From Halioxenophilus aromaticivorans (GTDB lineage: Bacteria; Pseudomonadota; Gammaproteobacteria; Pseudomonadales; Cellvibrionaceae), in the NCBI RefSeq assembly GCF_042850945.1, contig NZ_AP031496.1, forward strand, positions 4,278,001 to 4,342,000: a stretch of DNA of 64,000 nucleotides, given 5' to 3'. The position numbers and the translations under genes are program-made. The first letter of the stretch is position 1. Every line of letters begins with the position of its first letter. A model generated the notes under the pieces. That model did no database searches. It saw only the letters and a program-made list of their open reading frames with translations, and had not been told where the DNA came from. Positions 41,967 to 51,684 of the stretch are shown one piece after another.

Positions 41967-42824
41967 ATGAGCGAAGACCCGGCGAGCAGTCGACAGTCCT
42001 CACGTAACCAAGACAAAACCTGGATCAATCGGTTGATGTCTGGTTTCTCTTCGGAGCCCAAATCACGTGAGGACCTGATCAACATCATCAAAGAAGCCGC
42101 TGCCAACCAGCTGTTGGATGACGAAGCGGTGAGCATGATCGAAGGGGCCATCGACGTACACGAACGTCAGGTTCGTGAGGTGATGGTACCACGCTCTCAA
42201 ATGGTGGTTATTGGCATTGAAGAAACCCCAGAGCAACTGCTGCCAACGGTTATCGAGTCCGCCCACTCCCGCTTTCCCGTTATTGGAGAATCCGCCGACG
42301 ATATCAAAGGCATTCTACTGGCCAAAGACCTACTGCCTTTAATTCTTAACGGCACCGAAGACTTTACCCTAGAAAAAGTCATACGCCCTGCTAGCATCAT
42401 CCCAGAAAGCAAACGCCTCAACGTACTGCTGCGAGAATTCCGCGAGAATCGCTACCACATGGCCTTGGTGATTGACGAATACGGCGCCATCGCCGGCCTA
42501 GTCACCATTGAAGACGTGTTGGAAAAAATCGTTGGCGATATCGAAGACGAAACCGACGAAGAAGACGAAGACGGTTTTATCCGCAAAGTATCGGATAACG
42601 AATACGTGATAAAAGCGCTGTTACCCATCGATCAGTTCAACGACGAGTTCGGCGCAAAGTTTGACGATAACGAATTCGATACCATAGCCGGTATTTTGAT
42701 TCGTGCGTTTGGCCATCTACCCTCACGCAATGAGCACGTAGAAATAGACGGCTTCGAATTCCGCGTACTTTACGCTGACAGCCGTCAAATTCACTTGATT
42801 CGTTTAACCATTCCGGAAAGCTAA
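41967..42824 (+). CDS. corC: CorC/HlyC family CBS-domain protein
   Basis: 285 residues. N-terminal acidic region, then EGAIDVHERQVREVMVPRSQM leading into two CBS domains (about 70-190; HSRFPVIGESADDIKGILLAKD, RENRYHMALVIDEYGAIAGLVTIEDVLE) and the C-terminal CorC_HlyC domain (about 205-285; FDTIAGILIRAFGHLP). It lacks the DUF21 membrane domain, as YbeX/CorC does. It is linked to Mg/Co efflux and ribosome homeostasis. Second-last member of the miaB-lnt block, 150 bases after ybeY. Confidence 0.95.
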   Translation: MSEDPASSRQSSRNQDKTWINRLMSGFSSEPKSREDLINIIKEAAANQLLDDEAVSMIEGAIDVHERQVREVMVPRSQMVVIGIEETPEQLLPTVIESAHSRFPVIGESADDIKGILLAKDLLPLILNGTEDFTLEKVIRPASIIPESKRLNVLLREFRENRYHMALVIDEYGAIAGLVTIEDVLEKIVGDIEDETDEEDEDGFIRKVSDNEYVIKALLPIDQFNDEFGAKFDDNEFDTIAGILIRAFGHLPSRNEHVEIDGFEFRVLYADSRQIHLIRLTIPES

Positions 42825-42840
42825 TCGATAAGGACTGCCC

Positions 42841-44469
42841 GTGGCTTCAGGTATCTCCGTGCCTCCCGGCGACAATGCAGGCAGTTTGGACATTGAGCCT
42901 GAGCACTCCACCCAGGGGCCAACCCGCCCTACGCCACTGCCTGTATTCGCACTGCCTTATTGGCTTTGGTTAGTAATCAACCTTGCCGCCGGCGCCATCA
43001 CTCCACTGGCCCTGGCACCTTTCAACTGGTGGCCATTGGCCGTGCTTGGCTTGGGCTTGTTTCAACTAAGCCTAAGTCAATTATCTCGTGGTTACTTTGG
43101 CCAGGCTTTTAGCTTTGGCCTGGGTTTTTTTGGCGTTGGCGCCAGCTGGGTGTTTGTCAGCATCAGCCAATACGGCAGTTCATCTACCCCCCTGGCACTG
43201 GTACTCACCGGCTTATTCGTTGCCGGCCTAGCCCTGGTATTAGCCCTGCCCTACCTACTGTTTGCACGCTTGCGCGGCCGTAGTTGGCTAACCACACTCA
43301 TCATTACCGGCCCGCTGTTTTGGGTGTTTGGTGAATGGTTGCGAGGCTGGTTACTCACCGGTTTTCCTTGGTTATACCTAGGTTACAGTCAACTCAATAC
43401 CTGGCTTGCCGGTTTTGCCCCGGTGGGCGGCGTGCTGTTGGTCAGTTTAATGCTGGCCATTACCGCCGCCACCGTACCCGCGGTAGTCATCACCTTTATT
43501 GGCAAACAATGGTTAAAAGGCGGCATCTGCTTGGCCGCTACGGTTGCCTTTTGGCTCACCGGCGACGCCTACAATCAACAACTGTGGACTAAGCCTATCT
43601 CGGAGCAACCCATTACTGTTGGCTTGGTACAGCCCAACATTAGCCAAGCGCAGAAATGGCTGCCTGAAAATCGTCGCCCTACGCTGGATTTACTGGCCAC
43701 CATGAGCGAGCCGCTGTGGGCCGAGGCCGACTGGGTGCTGTGGCCAGAGGCCGCACTGCCAACCCTGTACGAGTATGCCCAACCTTTTATAGATGAGATC
43801 AGCAATACCGCCGCTAAAAATAACAGCACCTTAATTACCGGTGTGCTCTATCGCAGCCCAGGCAAGCCCGAGATTTACAACAGTATTATTGCTCGTGGAT
43901 TGGGCCAGGGCAATTACCTTAAAACCAGACTGGTGCCCTTTGGCGAATACGTACCGCTGGAGCACTGGCTGCGCGGCACCTTAGATTTTTTCAACTTACC
44001 CACCTCAATCATTGCTGCCGGCCACGGCCAACAGCGCGGCCTGCAAGCAGGCGTACACCGCATCAGTACCAGTATTTGCTACGAGGTTGTTTACCCGGCG
44101 CTAGTGGCCCAAAATGCCCTTGGCAGTGACGTGCTACTGACCATCTCCAACGATGGATGGTTTGGCGATTCCATAGGCCCCCTACAACACATGCAAATGG
44201 CACAAATGCGGGCCAAAGAAACCCAGCGCTATTTGATTCGCGGTACCAACAACGGTATTTCCGCATTGGTGGATCATCGCGGCAAGATCGTTGCCAGCAT
44301 GCCTCAATTTGAGCGTAGCACTTTGGTTGGTACGGTTTTTCCACGCCAGGGAGAAACCCCTTTTATGCGCTTTCAAAACCACTTGATTGAAATGATTTTA
44401 GGTTTCGGTTTACTAGCCCTACTGGTTCAAAACCAGCGTCGACGACGGGCCCAAAGCACCTCCGCCTAA
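42841..44469 (+). CDS. lnt: Apolipoprotein N-acyltransferase
   Basis: 542 residues from a GTG with AGGA upstream. An N-terminal membrane domain of about seven segments (LALAPFNWWPLAVLGLGLF early; GEWLRGWLLTGFPWLYLGYS) is followed by a periplasmic nitrilase-like domain. The catalytic Glu is in WVLWPEAALP, Lys in the KTRLVPFGEYVPLE region and Cys in RISTSICYEVVYP. It transfers the third acyl chain to lipoproteins at the inner membrane. The N-terminus is about 30 residues longer than usual. 16 bases after corC. Confidence 0.96.
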   Translation: MASGISVPPGDNAGSLDIEPEHSTQGPTRPTPLPVFALPYWLWLVINLAAGAITPLALAPFNWWPLAVLGLGLFQLSLSQLSRGYFGQAFSFGLGFFGVGASWVFVSISQYGSSSTPLALVLTGLFVAGLALVLALPYLLFARLRGRSWLTTLIITGPLFWVFGEWLRGWLLTGFPWLYLGYSQLNTWLAGFAPVGGVLLVSLMLAITAATVPAVVITFIGKQWLKGGICLAATVAFWLTGDAYNQQLWTKPISEQPITVGLVQPNISQAQKWLPENRRPTLDLLATMSEPLWAEADWVLWPEAALPTLYEYAQPFIDEISNTAAKNNSTLITGVLYRSPGKPEIYNSIIARGLGQGNYLKTRLVPFGEYVPLEHWLRGTLDFFNLPTSIIAAGHGQQRGLQAGVHRISTSICYEVVYPALVAQNALGSDVLLTISNDGWFGDSIGPLQHMQMAQMRAKETQRYLIRGTNNGISALVDHRGKIVASMPQFERSTLVGTVFPRQGETPFMRFQNHLIEMILGFGLLALLVQNQRRRRAQSTSA

Positions 44470-44507
44470 ACACCATTAACCGCGCACCGGTTCACAGGGA
44501 GGTTTAC

Positions 44508-45383
44508 GTGCACACCATTTTTCACTGCATTAGCCGCACGCTTCTGGCGGCAGTTTTGCTGTGTCTGCTAACCAGCTGCACCAAAACCAAATTAGCTTAC
44601 AGCTTTCTGGATAACTGGCTGCGCTGGGAAACCGAAAACTACGTAGATTTAAACTCCGAGCAAAAACAACTGCTGAAAACCCAATCAAAGCAGTTCCATC
44701 AATGGCACCGCGCCAACGAACTAATTCCTCTGGCCGAGTTGGCTGGCGATAGTGCCGACTTGTTTAATCAGCCGGCCATTTCAGTGCAGGAAATAGAACA
44801 GCTTTTAGACCAATCAGAGAAACTGTACCAGCGCTCGGCCGATCAACTGCGCAAACTCAGCGATGCACTTTTACCCACGCTGAGCTCGGAACAAACCCAA
44901 CAGATCATGGATAAACTGGATGAGCAAATTCAGGAATATCAAGAAGAGTATCTAGCGGTTAGCCCATCCCAGCGCATAGAAGACCGCGCCGAAAATATGG
45001 CCGATTTTTTAAAAGGCATCGTCGGTAAACTCACCGATGACCAACAGCAATTACTGAACTTTTGGTCTCAACATCAAGTTGGGTTAGCCGCCGAAGGCCT
45101 GTTGCAGCAACGACTTTGGCAACAAGCCTTTCGTACCAAGCTGGCTGAGGACACCTACAGCCCCACCGACTTGGATGACCTAGCCGAACTTATTTTTGCG
45201 GAAATGGCGCCACTTAATGATCAACACCAACAGGTGGTGTTGGCCAATCGTCAACGAACCTATGCCATGATCGCCGATTTCCATGGCACACTCACTACTA
45301 AACAAAAAGAAAAACTCAATCGACAGCTGACTACATACCAGCAGGATTTTTTAGCGCTGGCTGCAGCTACAGGAGAAGACTAG
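44508..45383 (+). CDS. DUF6279 family lipoprotein
   Basis: 291 residues from a GTG with GGGAGG upstream. Lipobox LLTSC at about residues 20-24. Then helical repeats typical of DUF6279: LAYSFLDNWLRWETENYVDLNSEQ, LRKLSDALLPTLSSEQ, RAENMADFLKGIVGKLTDDQ, ADFHGTLTTKQKEKLNRQL. Function unknown; periplasmic, outer-membrane anchored by inference. 38 bases after lnt, probably the last gene of that operon. Confidence 0.88.
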   Translation: MHTIFHCISRTLLAAVLLCLLTSCTKTKLAYSFLDNWLRWETENYVDLNSEQKQLLKTQSKQFHQWHRANELIPLAELAGDSADLFNQPAISVQEIEQLLDQSEKLYQRSADQLRKLSDALLPTLSSEQTQQIMDKLDEQIQEYQEEYLAVSPSQRIEDRAENMADFLKGIVGKLTDDQQQLLNFWSQHQVGLAAEGLLQQRLWQQAFRTKLAEDTYSPTDLDDLAELIFAEMAPLNDQHQQVVLANRQRTYAMIADFHGTLTTKQKEKLNRQLTTYQQDFLALAAATGED

Positions 45384-45446
45384 TTTTCAATCCTGCGCTG
45401 CAGCCTGTGTTGCTACACGCTAAAACTTTTGCCTAGCTGGCGCGGG

Positions 45447-48400
45447 TTAGTGCACTAACGTCACAGGGCCTATTAATCCGGCTTCTCGCAAAGGCGCGCT
45501 GGGCTCGTAGGTTGGTAGTGCTGTGAACGTGGCTTTTTTGATGTTCGGCCGCTGATCTCCAATGAGGCGATTTACCCATAAATTGGTGACTTCCACTTCC
45601 AGCGTATTGCGGCCCGGCTTTAACGCGTGATTCACCTGCAACCGCATGGGAGGCATCCAGTCCACCCCCAGGGCTTCGCCGTTAATCCATACTTCAGCCA
45701 AATCACCTACCTTGCCAAGATCCAACCAAATGGGCTGCTCGGTATCCAGGCCGTTGGGCACATCGAATTCGGTGCGGTAACGCGCGTTGCCCGAAAAATA
45801 ACGCACCGCGCTTTTGCCAGATTCATTCAATGGCATCAGTGAAGCAAACCGCAAGGCCAAACTTTGACCAAAGGGATCGGTGAGAACCACCTCCCAAGGA
45901 TTATTCAACGCCAATAACGTTTTTTCCGGGCGCTTTAATTCGCGACTCGCCACAGCCTGCTTTGGAAACACAACAAAATAGGCCTCCTCCGGAGCAAACT
46001 GCAACAGCACCTGGGTGTGGTGTTGAGTTTGCGTAGCATCCAGTTGGTGCGCTTGGCCAAACTCTGCGTGCCACAATTCAGGCTGTGCGCCCGTGGTACG
46101 GAAACGTGCGTTGACGTGCACTGGCTTATTGCTACGGTTGGTCACAAAATAAATATCGGCATCGGCACTGCGGCGATGTAAAAACTCAACAGCTTGGCCA
46201 TCGCCTTCCACTTGGTAAGAAAAATCCGGTGCTATTTTCAGTTGCTCTAACGCTGCGGTTAAATCTTTGCTGTTGTAAACCCGGCCTTTGCCATATCGGG
46301 TGACATCGGCGTTTTTCCACAAACGGTTTACTAAGCGGTTAAATGCTTTGTTGTTACTGTTAAGGCCAGGCATGGCCGTTGGCGCTGCGCCCACCAAGGT
46401 AGCGCCCTGCTTTACCCGTTTAGCGATCAATTTCAGAGTTGCCAAGGTCATTGTGTGGGAACTGCCGCCCAGGTAAAGCACGCTATAAGCATTGCCGCTT
46501 TTATTCACCAATTTCCCGTGGTCCACGACCAGGGCATCTGCCAGGGCCTGGGCATTAACAAAATCGTAGCGATATTGGCTGGGTAATTGATCTCCCAGGC
46601 CGGCCTGGAACTGCGACGTTAGCGGGGCTTCCTCGCCGTAAAAATAGGCGATGTCGGCAACGTAATGGCCTTGCTGCAACAAATAACTACTGCGACTGAG
46701 GTAGTCAATCCAGGGCTTGGCTTTCGCAGCCCAGGTATCAAAACGATTAAAATATTGGCCAAACACCGCCAGCGATAACCCCGGCAATAAATCCTCTCGC
46801 GGCTGGTGAATAGAGGTATGAATAATCGGCCGGTTAATCCCGTCGACAAATTCTTGATCGGCAATGTGTTTTAAATCCGCCGGCCCCATGGCCCAGGGCG
46901 AGTACATTGAGGTCATGGATTCCGCGGCAACAACCGTTCTGCCATAAACGTGCGCCACAGAAGCAGCTCCTTTTAAATCCGCGTAGGCGGTGGGCTGGGG
47001 TTTGCCACCGTGGGGGTAGGCCCACAATGCCGCCATGGGTACATCGGCGTAACTGCGCATGGCAATATCATCACCTAACACTGGACGGCCATTTTCCAAG
47101 GCCTCGCCATACACCTGCAGGCCGTGCTCATGGGCAACCTCTGCCACTGTTTTATAGTGTTCAGTGGCCAACAACTGCACCAAGGTTTGGCGAAAATCGT
47201 AAAGGAATTGCTCGGTCTGCTGGCGGGTTTCTACCACTAGGCCGGTTAATGCCGGCAGCCAGGGTAAGAGATCGTAGCCGTTAAAGTGCTTAAATTGTTG
47301 CAGCATTTGCGGCGTCCAATTGGCTGGGCCGACCTCAATGCTGTCATTTAACATCCCGGTTACCCCGGCTTCTTTTAATGGCGTACCGCCCAGGGCTTCT
47401 TGGTGCAAACTTAAATAGGTTTCTATGTAACGACGCACTGCTTGCGCGTCTAATTTATCCACCTCCAGACCAGTGGCATCTTTAGCTGCAGGGTGATTGG
47501 TTTTACCGGTGAGCGAATAACCCATCTGCAATACCAACCAGGTTTCACCCTGGGGCGGCTGCCAAGTTAATTCGCCATCCTCGGTAATCGCGCCCGTAAT
47601 ATCAATAACGGTTTTCGCTGCGATGCCGGTTAGCTCGCCGCCCGACTCCACCAGGGCGTAATAATCCGGCGCCAGGCTGAATCCCGCCTTACTTTCGGCT
47701 CGGTGTACGCGAGGCTCGTTAAATAATTGCCACTGAGCCACCGGTAACGCATCGTTACCCCCGGTTTTAAAAACATTCATTCGCACCGCACCAGGCACGC
47801 CAGGGCTGGGGGCTGTGGCTGTTACAGGGTTGGCCGAAAATAACAGGCGGAATTCCTGCGCAGTCACCGGGTCGAAACTGACCGTGGTAGGCGCTTCCGA
47901 TAAAGCGACTTGGGCTAAGGTCTGCCATTGGCCGTCTATTTTAGCTTGCACCTTCGGCAGGTATTTAGGTTGACCAAACGGAGGCACGGCATTGGGAATA
48001 TAAATTCTCGATGCTTGCACACTCACCGCCTGGGGGTAGCGATATTCGATACTGGCGGCTTCCCCTTCCACCAACGGCAAACCAATGTTGGACTCAAAAT
48101 CATCGTCTAACAGGGCTGCACTATCAAGGGTCTCTCCTTGCGCATCTACCGCTTGCGGCGCGGGCAAGGAAGCGTGGGCCCATGGCATGGCTAACGCGAC
48201 GATAGGCTTAGCATACTGGTAGGGTGAGTGAGCCTGGCCACTCAGCGGGTCGTGAAAGGGGACGTTTTGGAAGGGGCCGCTAACGCTAGGTAGAGGCGCT
48301 AAGGTGTTGCTTGCTCCACTCACCAAGGTACGCGACCACACCAGTTTTTTCATCCCGTCTTTTTCTTCCACCCAGGGGCCACCGGTTTGACTCCAACCGG

Positions 48401-48797
48401 GTGACGCTGCAATGGCGTAGTCTAGATTGAGTTGTTTGGCACGCGCTAATGCTAGACTAAAGCTTTCTTGCCATGCCTCGGATAAATAACCTACCGGAGC
48501 ATCCACAATGGTTGGCGAGCCCAGATGAGCATTAAATTGCTGCAATCCGCCCAGGCCAATATCGCTCATCCACTGCAAATCTTTAGCGGCGTTGGCGTTA
48601 TCCACATTGCCACTCAACCAATGCCACCAGGTGTGGGGCTTAGCTTGATGGGGAGGGTTTTGAAACTCCTGCCACAGGGTACTGTTGCCAGCGGCCACGT
48701 CCGTGGATTCACTGAGCTGCGCGGTGGCCGGTAATAACAGACCGCCGGTTGCACAAATGAACGCAGCCGCTTTGACTGCGCAGCGAGTATTTTTCAT
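45447..48797 (-). CDS. GH106 family alpha-L-rhamnosidase-like glycoside hydrolase
   Basis: 1116 residues from the ATG at 48797 with GGAG five bases upstream. Signal peptide to about residue 28 (LLLPATAQL). GH106 features: FQNPPHQAKPHTWWHWLSGNV, NAAKDLQWMSDIGLGGLQQFN, YAIAASPGWSQTGGPWV near the start; GVTGMLNDSIEVGPANWTPQ, YGEALENGRPVLGD and AAESMTSMYSPWAMGPADLKH in the catalytic TIM-barrel part. The C-terminus has a GH2-like beta-sandwich (LDLGKVGDLAEVWINGEALG, LEVEVTNLWVNRLIGDQ). GH106 enzymes remove terminal alpha-L-rhamnose from plant or algal polysaccharides and from flavonoid or other rhamnosides. Likely periplasmic. Same strand as, and downstream of, the TonB receptor gene. Confidence 0.88.
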   Translation of the reverse strand: MKNTRCAVKAAAFICATGGLLLPATAQLSESTDVAAGNSTLWQEFQNPPHQAKPHTWWHWLSGNVDNANAAKDLQWMSDIGLGGLQQFNAHLGSPTIVDAPVGYLSEAWQESFSLALARAKQLNLDYAIAASPGWSQTGGPWVEEKDGMKKLVWSRTLVSGASNTLAPLPSVSGPFQNVPFHDPLSGQAHSPYQYAKPIVALAMPWAHASLPAPQAVDAQGETLDSAALLDDDFESNIGLPLVEGEAASIEYRYPQAVSVQASRIYIPNAVPPFGQPKYLPKVQAKIDGQWQTLAQVALSEAPTTVSFDPVTAQEFRLLFSANPVTATAPSPGVPGAVRMNVFKTGGNDALPVAQWQLFNEPRVHRAESKAGFSLAPDYYALVESGGELTGIAAKTVIDITGAITEDGELTWQPPQGETWLVLQMGYSLTGKTNHPAAKDATGLEVDKLDAQAVRRYIETYLSLHQEALGGTPLKEAGVTGMLNDSIEVGPANWTPQMLQQFKHFNGYDLLPWLPALTGLVVETRQQTEQFLYDFRQTLVQLLATEHYKTVAEVAHEHGLQVYGEALENGRPVLGDDIAMRSYADVPMAALWAYPHGGKPQPTAYADLKGAASVAHVYGRTVVAAESMTSMYSPWAMGPADLKHIADQEFVDGINRPIIHTSIHQPREDLLPGLSLAVFGQYFNRFDTWAAKAKPWIDYLSRSSYLLQQGHYVADIAYFYGEEAPLTSQFQAGLGDQLPSQYRYDFVNAQALADALVVDHGKLVNKSGNAYSVLYLGGSSHTMTLATLKLIAKRVKQGATLVGAAPTAMPGLNSNNKAFNRLVNRLWKNADVTRYGKGRVYNSKDLTAALEQLKIAPDFSYQVEGDGQAVEFLHRRSADADIYFVTNRSNKPVHVNARFRTTGAQPELWHAEFGQAHQLDATQTQHHTQVLLQFAPEEAYFVVFPKQAVASRELKRPEKTLLALNNPWEVVLTDPFGQSLALRFASLMPLNESGKSAVRYFSGNARYRTEFDVPNGLDTEQPIWLDLGKVGDLAEVWINGEALGVDWMPPMRLQVNHALKPGRNTLEVEVTNLWVNRLIGDQRPNIKKATFTALPTYEPSAPLREAGLIGPVTLVH

Positions 48798-48846
48798 TAC
48801 CACTCCAAGGGTTCTAATATTCGAAGGCGGATAATGCCATTAAAGA

Positions 48847-49023
48847 TTAAGTCAATAAACGCTGGGAGGCAGATTGGCTTTTGCGTTTGGCTTTACCCGG
48901 CGATACGGGCATTTCTGATATGACGTCTAATGTTCGTAGGCGGCGAAATAAAACCGCTGAGCAGGCGCGCCGGGCATCCTCTATCGAAACGGTGAACGGC
49001 TGTTGGCTGATTGCTCTATCCAT
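48847..49023 (-). CDS. Possible 58-residue basic protein, weak
   Basis: ATG at 49023 to TAA at 48847 (MDRAISQQPFTVSIEDARRA...RRLRTLDV...). Arg/Lys/Ser rich, no signal peptide. It lies after the terminator of the TonB receptor gene and before GH106. Its codon use looks like that of neighbouring genes, but there is no good ribosome site and no family I recognise. Confidence 0.3.
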   Translation of the reverse strand: MDRAISQQPFTVSIEDARRACSAVLFRRLRTLDVISEMPVSPGKAKRKSQSASQRLLT

Positions 49024-49045
49024 AATTTTTCTATCTATAATTTCT
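49016..49045. repeat. Imperfect 15-bp direct repeat
   Basis: CTATCCATAATTTTT (49016-49030) and CTATCTATAATTTCT (49031-49045), tandem, between the 58-residue frame and the terminator of the TonB receptor gene. Twelve of 15 positions agree. Confidence 0.6.
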
Positions 49046-49049
49046 CTAC

Positions 49050-49075
49050 AGAAAAAATAGGCGCCCGAAGGCGCC
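49050..49075 (-). terminator. Rho-independent terminator of the TonB receptor gene
   Basis: On the minus strand GGCGCC-TTCG-GGCGCC (stem 49060-49065/49070-49075, UUCG-type tetraloop) is followed by TATTTTTTC. It lies about 10 bases after the receptor stop, so GH106 probably has its own promoter. Confidence 0.88.
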
Positions 49076-49083
49076 GAGCTAGC

Positions 49084-51402
49084 TTAGAATGAATACTGAA
49101 AGGATGCCCCTACCGTGCGCTGAGCCTCACGGGTGGTCCAGTTGACGTAACCACCGGCATCACTGAACGGTAAGGTAATAACGGCGGACTGGAACTGTTC
49201 GTCAAACAGGTTGCGGGCAAATAACGCCAAGCGCCAGGTCTCTTCCATATCGCTTAAACCAATATTTAACCCCACGGTGCTGTAGGCATCCTGGGTGGCG
49301 TACTCATCGCCCACATCGTAATAGGCCTTACTGCGGTAATACACGTTGGTGGAGAAATCGAATACCAGGTCGTCAGATAAATCCTGGTTGTAGGTAAAAC
49401 CCAGTACCGCCGAATGTTTAGGCGCACCGTTTAATGGGTCACCGGCGGCTTGGTACAAAGCAGTATCCGCCGTGGAACCTGGCGCACTGCATTGGGCCGC
49501 CACCGCAGCGTCGCCTTGCAGCAGAATATAATCCGGGCAAGAGGTCACGTAATCGGTAAATTCAGTATCCGAGTAGGTATAGGAAGCATTAATAATTAAA
49601 TTCTTAGCCGCCAACCAAGTTGCATCAAACTCAAATCCTTTGGCCTCAAAGCCGCCGGCACTTTCAGTTAAAAACTCCAAACCGTTAAACGCAGAGGTTT
49701 GCATATCTTCGTATTTGTCGAAGAAAATATTACCGTTAAAGGTTAAGCGGTTGTCCAGCAATTGCGATTTAAATCCAGCGGTGAAATCCACCACGGTTTG
49801 TGCACCTACCTCAGAGCGGGTGCCAGTTAACCCGGAGAAGGTTACGGTTGGACCAAGGTATCCGCGAGCAACCGTGGCGTAGTACATCACGTCATCACTG
49901 GCAGTGTACTCAAAGCCAAAGCGACCAGACCAGCCGGTGTCGTCAGTGCTGCCCGTTTCCATGGGTCGAGCTTCGTAATAAAGAACTTGCCCAGCCACCG
50001 GCGGCCCAGGCGGCGATGGCGCCCAGTTGGGGTCAACGTTGGAATAACTCTTGGCCTCTACCTCGTCATACTGGAAACGCAGGCCGGATATCATGCGTAA
50101 ATTATCCGACAGCGCCAGGGTTCCATCAAAAAACACAGCCGCGCTTGAAGAATCCGTTTGCGTAGTGCTCAAACCGCGAGAAATACTGACAATAAAGGGG
50201 TTAAACGGCGCTGCTGGGCGCAGTTGTGTGGTACTCACGTCATCGGCATCGCCGGTGTCGCGGCGGGAATAATACAACCCGGTGGTGTACTGCCACTTAT
50301 CACCGCTATAAGACAAGCGCAATTCTTCGGAAAAATACGCTTGGTCCAAGCCGTAGTTGGTCGAGGTAAAGATCTCGGTACTGGAACCATCAATGGCGAA
50401 AATATGATCACCCTGATCCAGCACGCGGTAAGCACTGATGGAAGTAAGATCGTAATCACCCAAAGCCCAATTGACTTCTACCGATGCTCCATAATTTTCT
50501 TCGCTGCTGTAGGAATCAAATTCTTCGGCGGACTTGTTGTTGTCATCGCCAACGGTGATGCCCAGAGTTTCAAAATTGCCGAAGCGCGCGGCCATAATCG
50601 GGTTACTAAAACTGGGCAAACGATTTACCGTCCAGGTTTGCAACGGGCCTTCTACGTTGCGCTTGGAGTAATCGCCAATCACGTACACGCTCAAGTCATC
50701 ACTGGGCTCCCACAATAACTTTGCCCGAGCACCTTTAGAATCTTGGCCACCCCAATCTTTATTTAAGGTTACGTTTTCGTAAAAACCGTCATGCTCTTGG
50801 TGATACAGATAAACACCAGCGGCCAAGGTTTCGGATAACGGAATATTAAAATTCGCATTAACGTTGGTTTCATTTAAGTCAGCGTAGGAAACAAAGACTT
50901 TACCGCCAAATTCATCAAAGCTGGGTTTAGCGGTGGTGATATTCACCACGCCGGAGGACGCGTTTTTACCGAACTGCGTGCCCTGGGGGCCTTTGAGCAC
51001 TTCCACGCGCTGCAAATCCCCCAGGCTTGATACTGGGTTGCCGAACGGGATAACCACGTTGTCCACCACGGTTGCTACGTTAGATTCCGATGAACTGGAA
51101 AAACCACCGGCGGTACCTACACCACGCAGGCGAAAGCCGGCGTCGTTGGGCGATTCACCAAACTGCACACCAGAAAACTGAAATTGAATGTCTTCCAGGT
51201 TTTGAAAGCCATTTTTAGTAATGGTCTCGCCGGAGATGGCCGATACGGCCAAAGGTACGTCTTGCAAGCTTTCTGCGCGACGGGTGGCAGTAACCACCAC
51301 TTCTTCTAGCATTAATTGCGAGCTCTCTTGCGCAATCGCGGTGTTAACAAATACCGCCGGCACCATCGCCGCCATGGCTAAAGCCAAATTATTTTTATTC
51401 AT
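49084..51402 (-). CDS. TonB-dependent receptor, catabolic type
   Basis: 772 residues. Signal peptide to about residue 25 (ending AVFVNTAIA). TonB box region about 31-41 (LEEVVVTATRR), followed by the sequence seen in sphingomonad-type receptors (RAESLQDVPLAVSAISGETI). Plug blocks FRLRGVGTAG, VEVLKGPQGTQFGKNASSGVVNI. Barrel to the terminal Phe (GASFQYSF). These receptors typically import plant- or aromatic-derived compounds rather than siderophores. It is divergent from the LysR regulator gene, in front of an aromatic catabolism-like operon, and upstream of a rhamnosidase. Substrate therefore probably a glycoside or aromatic; inference. Confidence 0.9.
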   Translation of the reverse strand: MNKNNLALAMAAMVPAVFVNTAIAQESSQLMLEEVVVTATRRAESLQDVPLAVSAISGETITKNGFQNLEDIQFQFSGVQFGESPNDAGFRLRGVGTAGGFSSSSESNVATVVDNVVIPFGNPVSSLGDLQRVEVLKGPQGTQFGKNASSGVVNITTAKPSFDEFGGKVFVSYADLNETNVNANFNIPLSETLAAGVYLYHQEHDGFYENVTLNKDWGGQDSKGARAKLLWEPSDDLSVYVIGDYSKRNVEGPLQTWTVNRLPSFSNPIMAARFGNFETLGITVGDDNNKSAEEFDSYSSEENYGASVEVNWALGDYDLTSISAYRVLDQGDHIFAIDGSSTEIFTSTNYGLDQAYFSEELRLSYSGDKWQYTTGLYYSRRDTGDADDVSTTQLRPAAPFNPFIVSISRGLSTTQTDSSSAAVFFDGTLALSDNLRMISGLRFQYDEVEAKSYSNVDPNWAPSPPGPPVAGQVLYYEARPMETGSTDDTGWSGRFGFEYTASDDVMYYATVARGYLGPTVTFSGLTGTRSEVGAQTVVDFTAGFKSQLLDNRLTFNGNIFFDKYEDMQTSAFNGLEFLTESAGGFEAKGFEFDATWLAAKNLIINASYTYSDTEFTDYVTSCPDYILLQGDAAVAAQCSAPGSTADTALYQAAGDPLNGAPKHSAVLGFTYNQDLSDDLVFDFSTNVYYRSKAYYDVGDEYATQDAYSTVGLNIGLSDMEETWRLALFARNLFDEQFQSAVITLPFSDAGGYVNWTTREAQRTVGASFQYSF

Positions 51403-51420
51403 TTTCTATCCCTTATAGTT

Positions 51421-51448
51421 GGCCCATAAAGTTCGGCCCATAAAGTCT
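51421..51448. repeat. Two-unit 14-bp tandem repeat in the receptor leader
   Basis: GGCCCATAAAGTTC (51421-51434) and GGCCCATAAAGTCT (51435-51448), identical over the first 12 bases, just upstream of the TonB receptor start. Confidence 0.8.
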
Positions 51449-51613
51449 GGAACGGATAAACCGGATCATTGTGTTGTGAGGAAGTGTGCAGCCGAAAGCG
51501 CTGCAGAATATGACGTTGACTTGATTACCTCGTTTGCAATTTTATTTTTCTTGTGAACACCCTTAGGCTATCAATCGCCAGACCCCCAAGTAAAATAATA
51601 TTTTTTTAAAATA

Positions 51614-51632
51614 CCATAGGCTGTGGTTATAC
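51614..51632. promoter_or_regulatory. Candidate LysR operator, copy 1
   Basis: CCATAG-N6-GTTATAC, 53 bases before the LysR ATG and about 212 bases from the divergent TonB receptor start. The same 13 fixed bases with the same spacing occur at 52587-52605 on the other strand, on the far side of the LysR gene. Confidence 0.6.
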
Positions 51633-51684
51633 TAACCGACGAGAAGAACACACCAGCGCCACGTTGAATTGGAGGTTAACCGGT

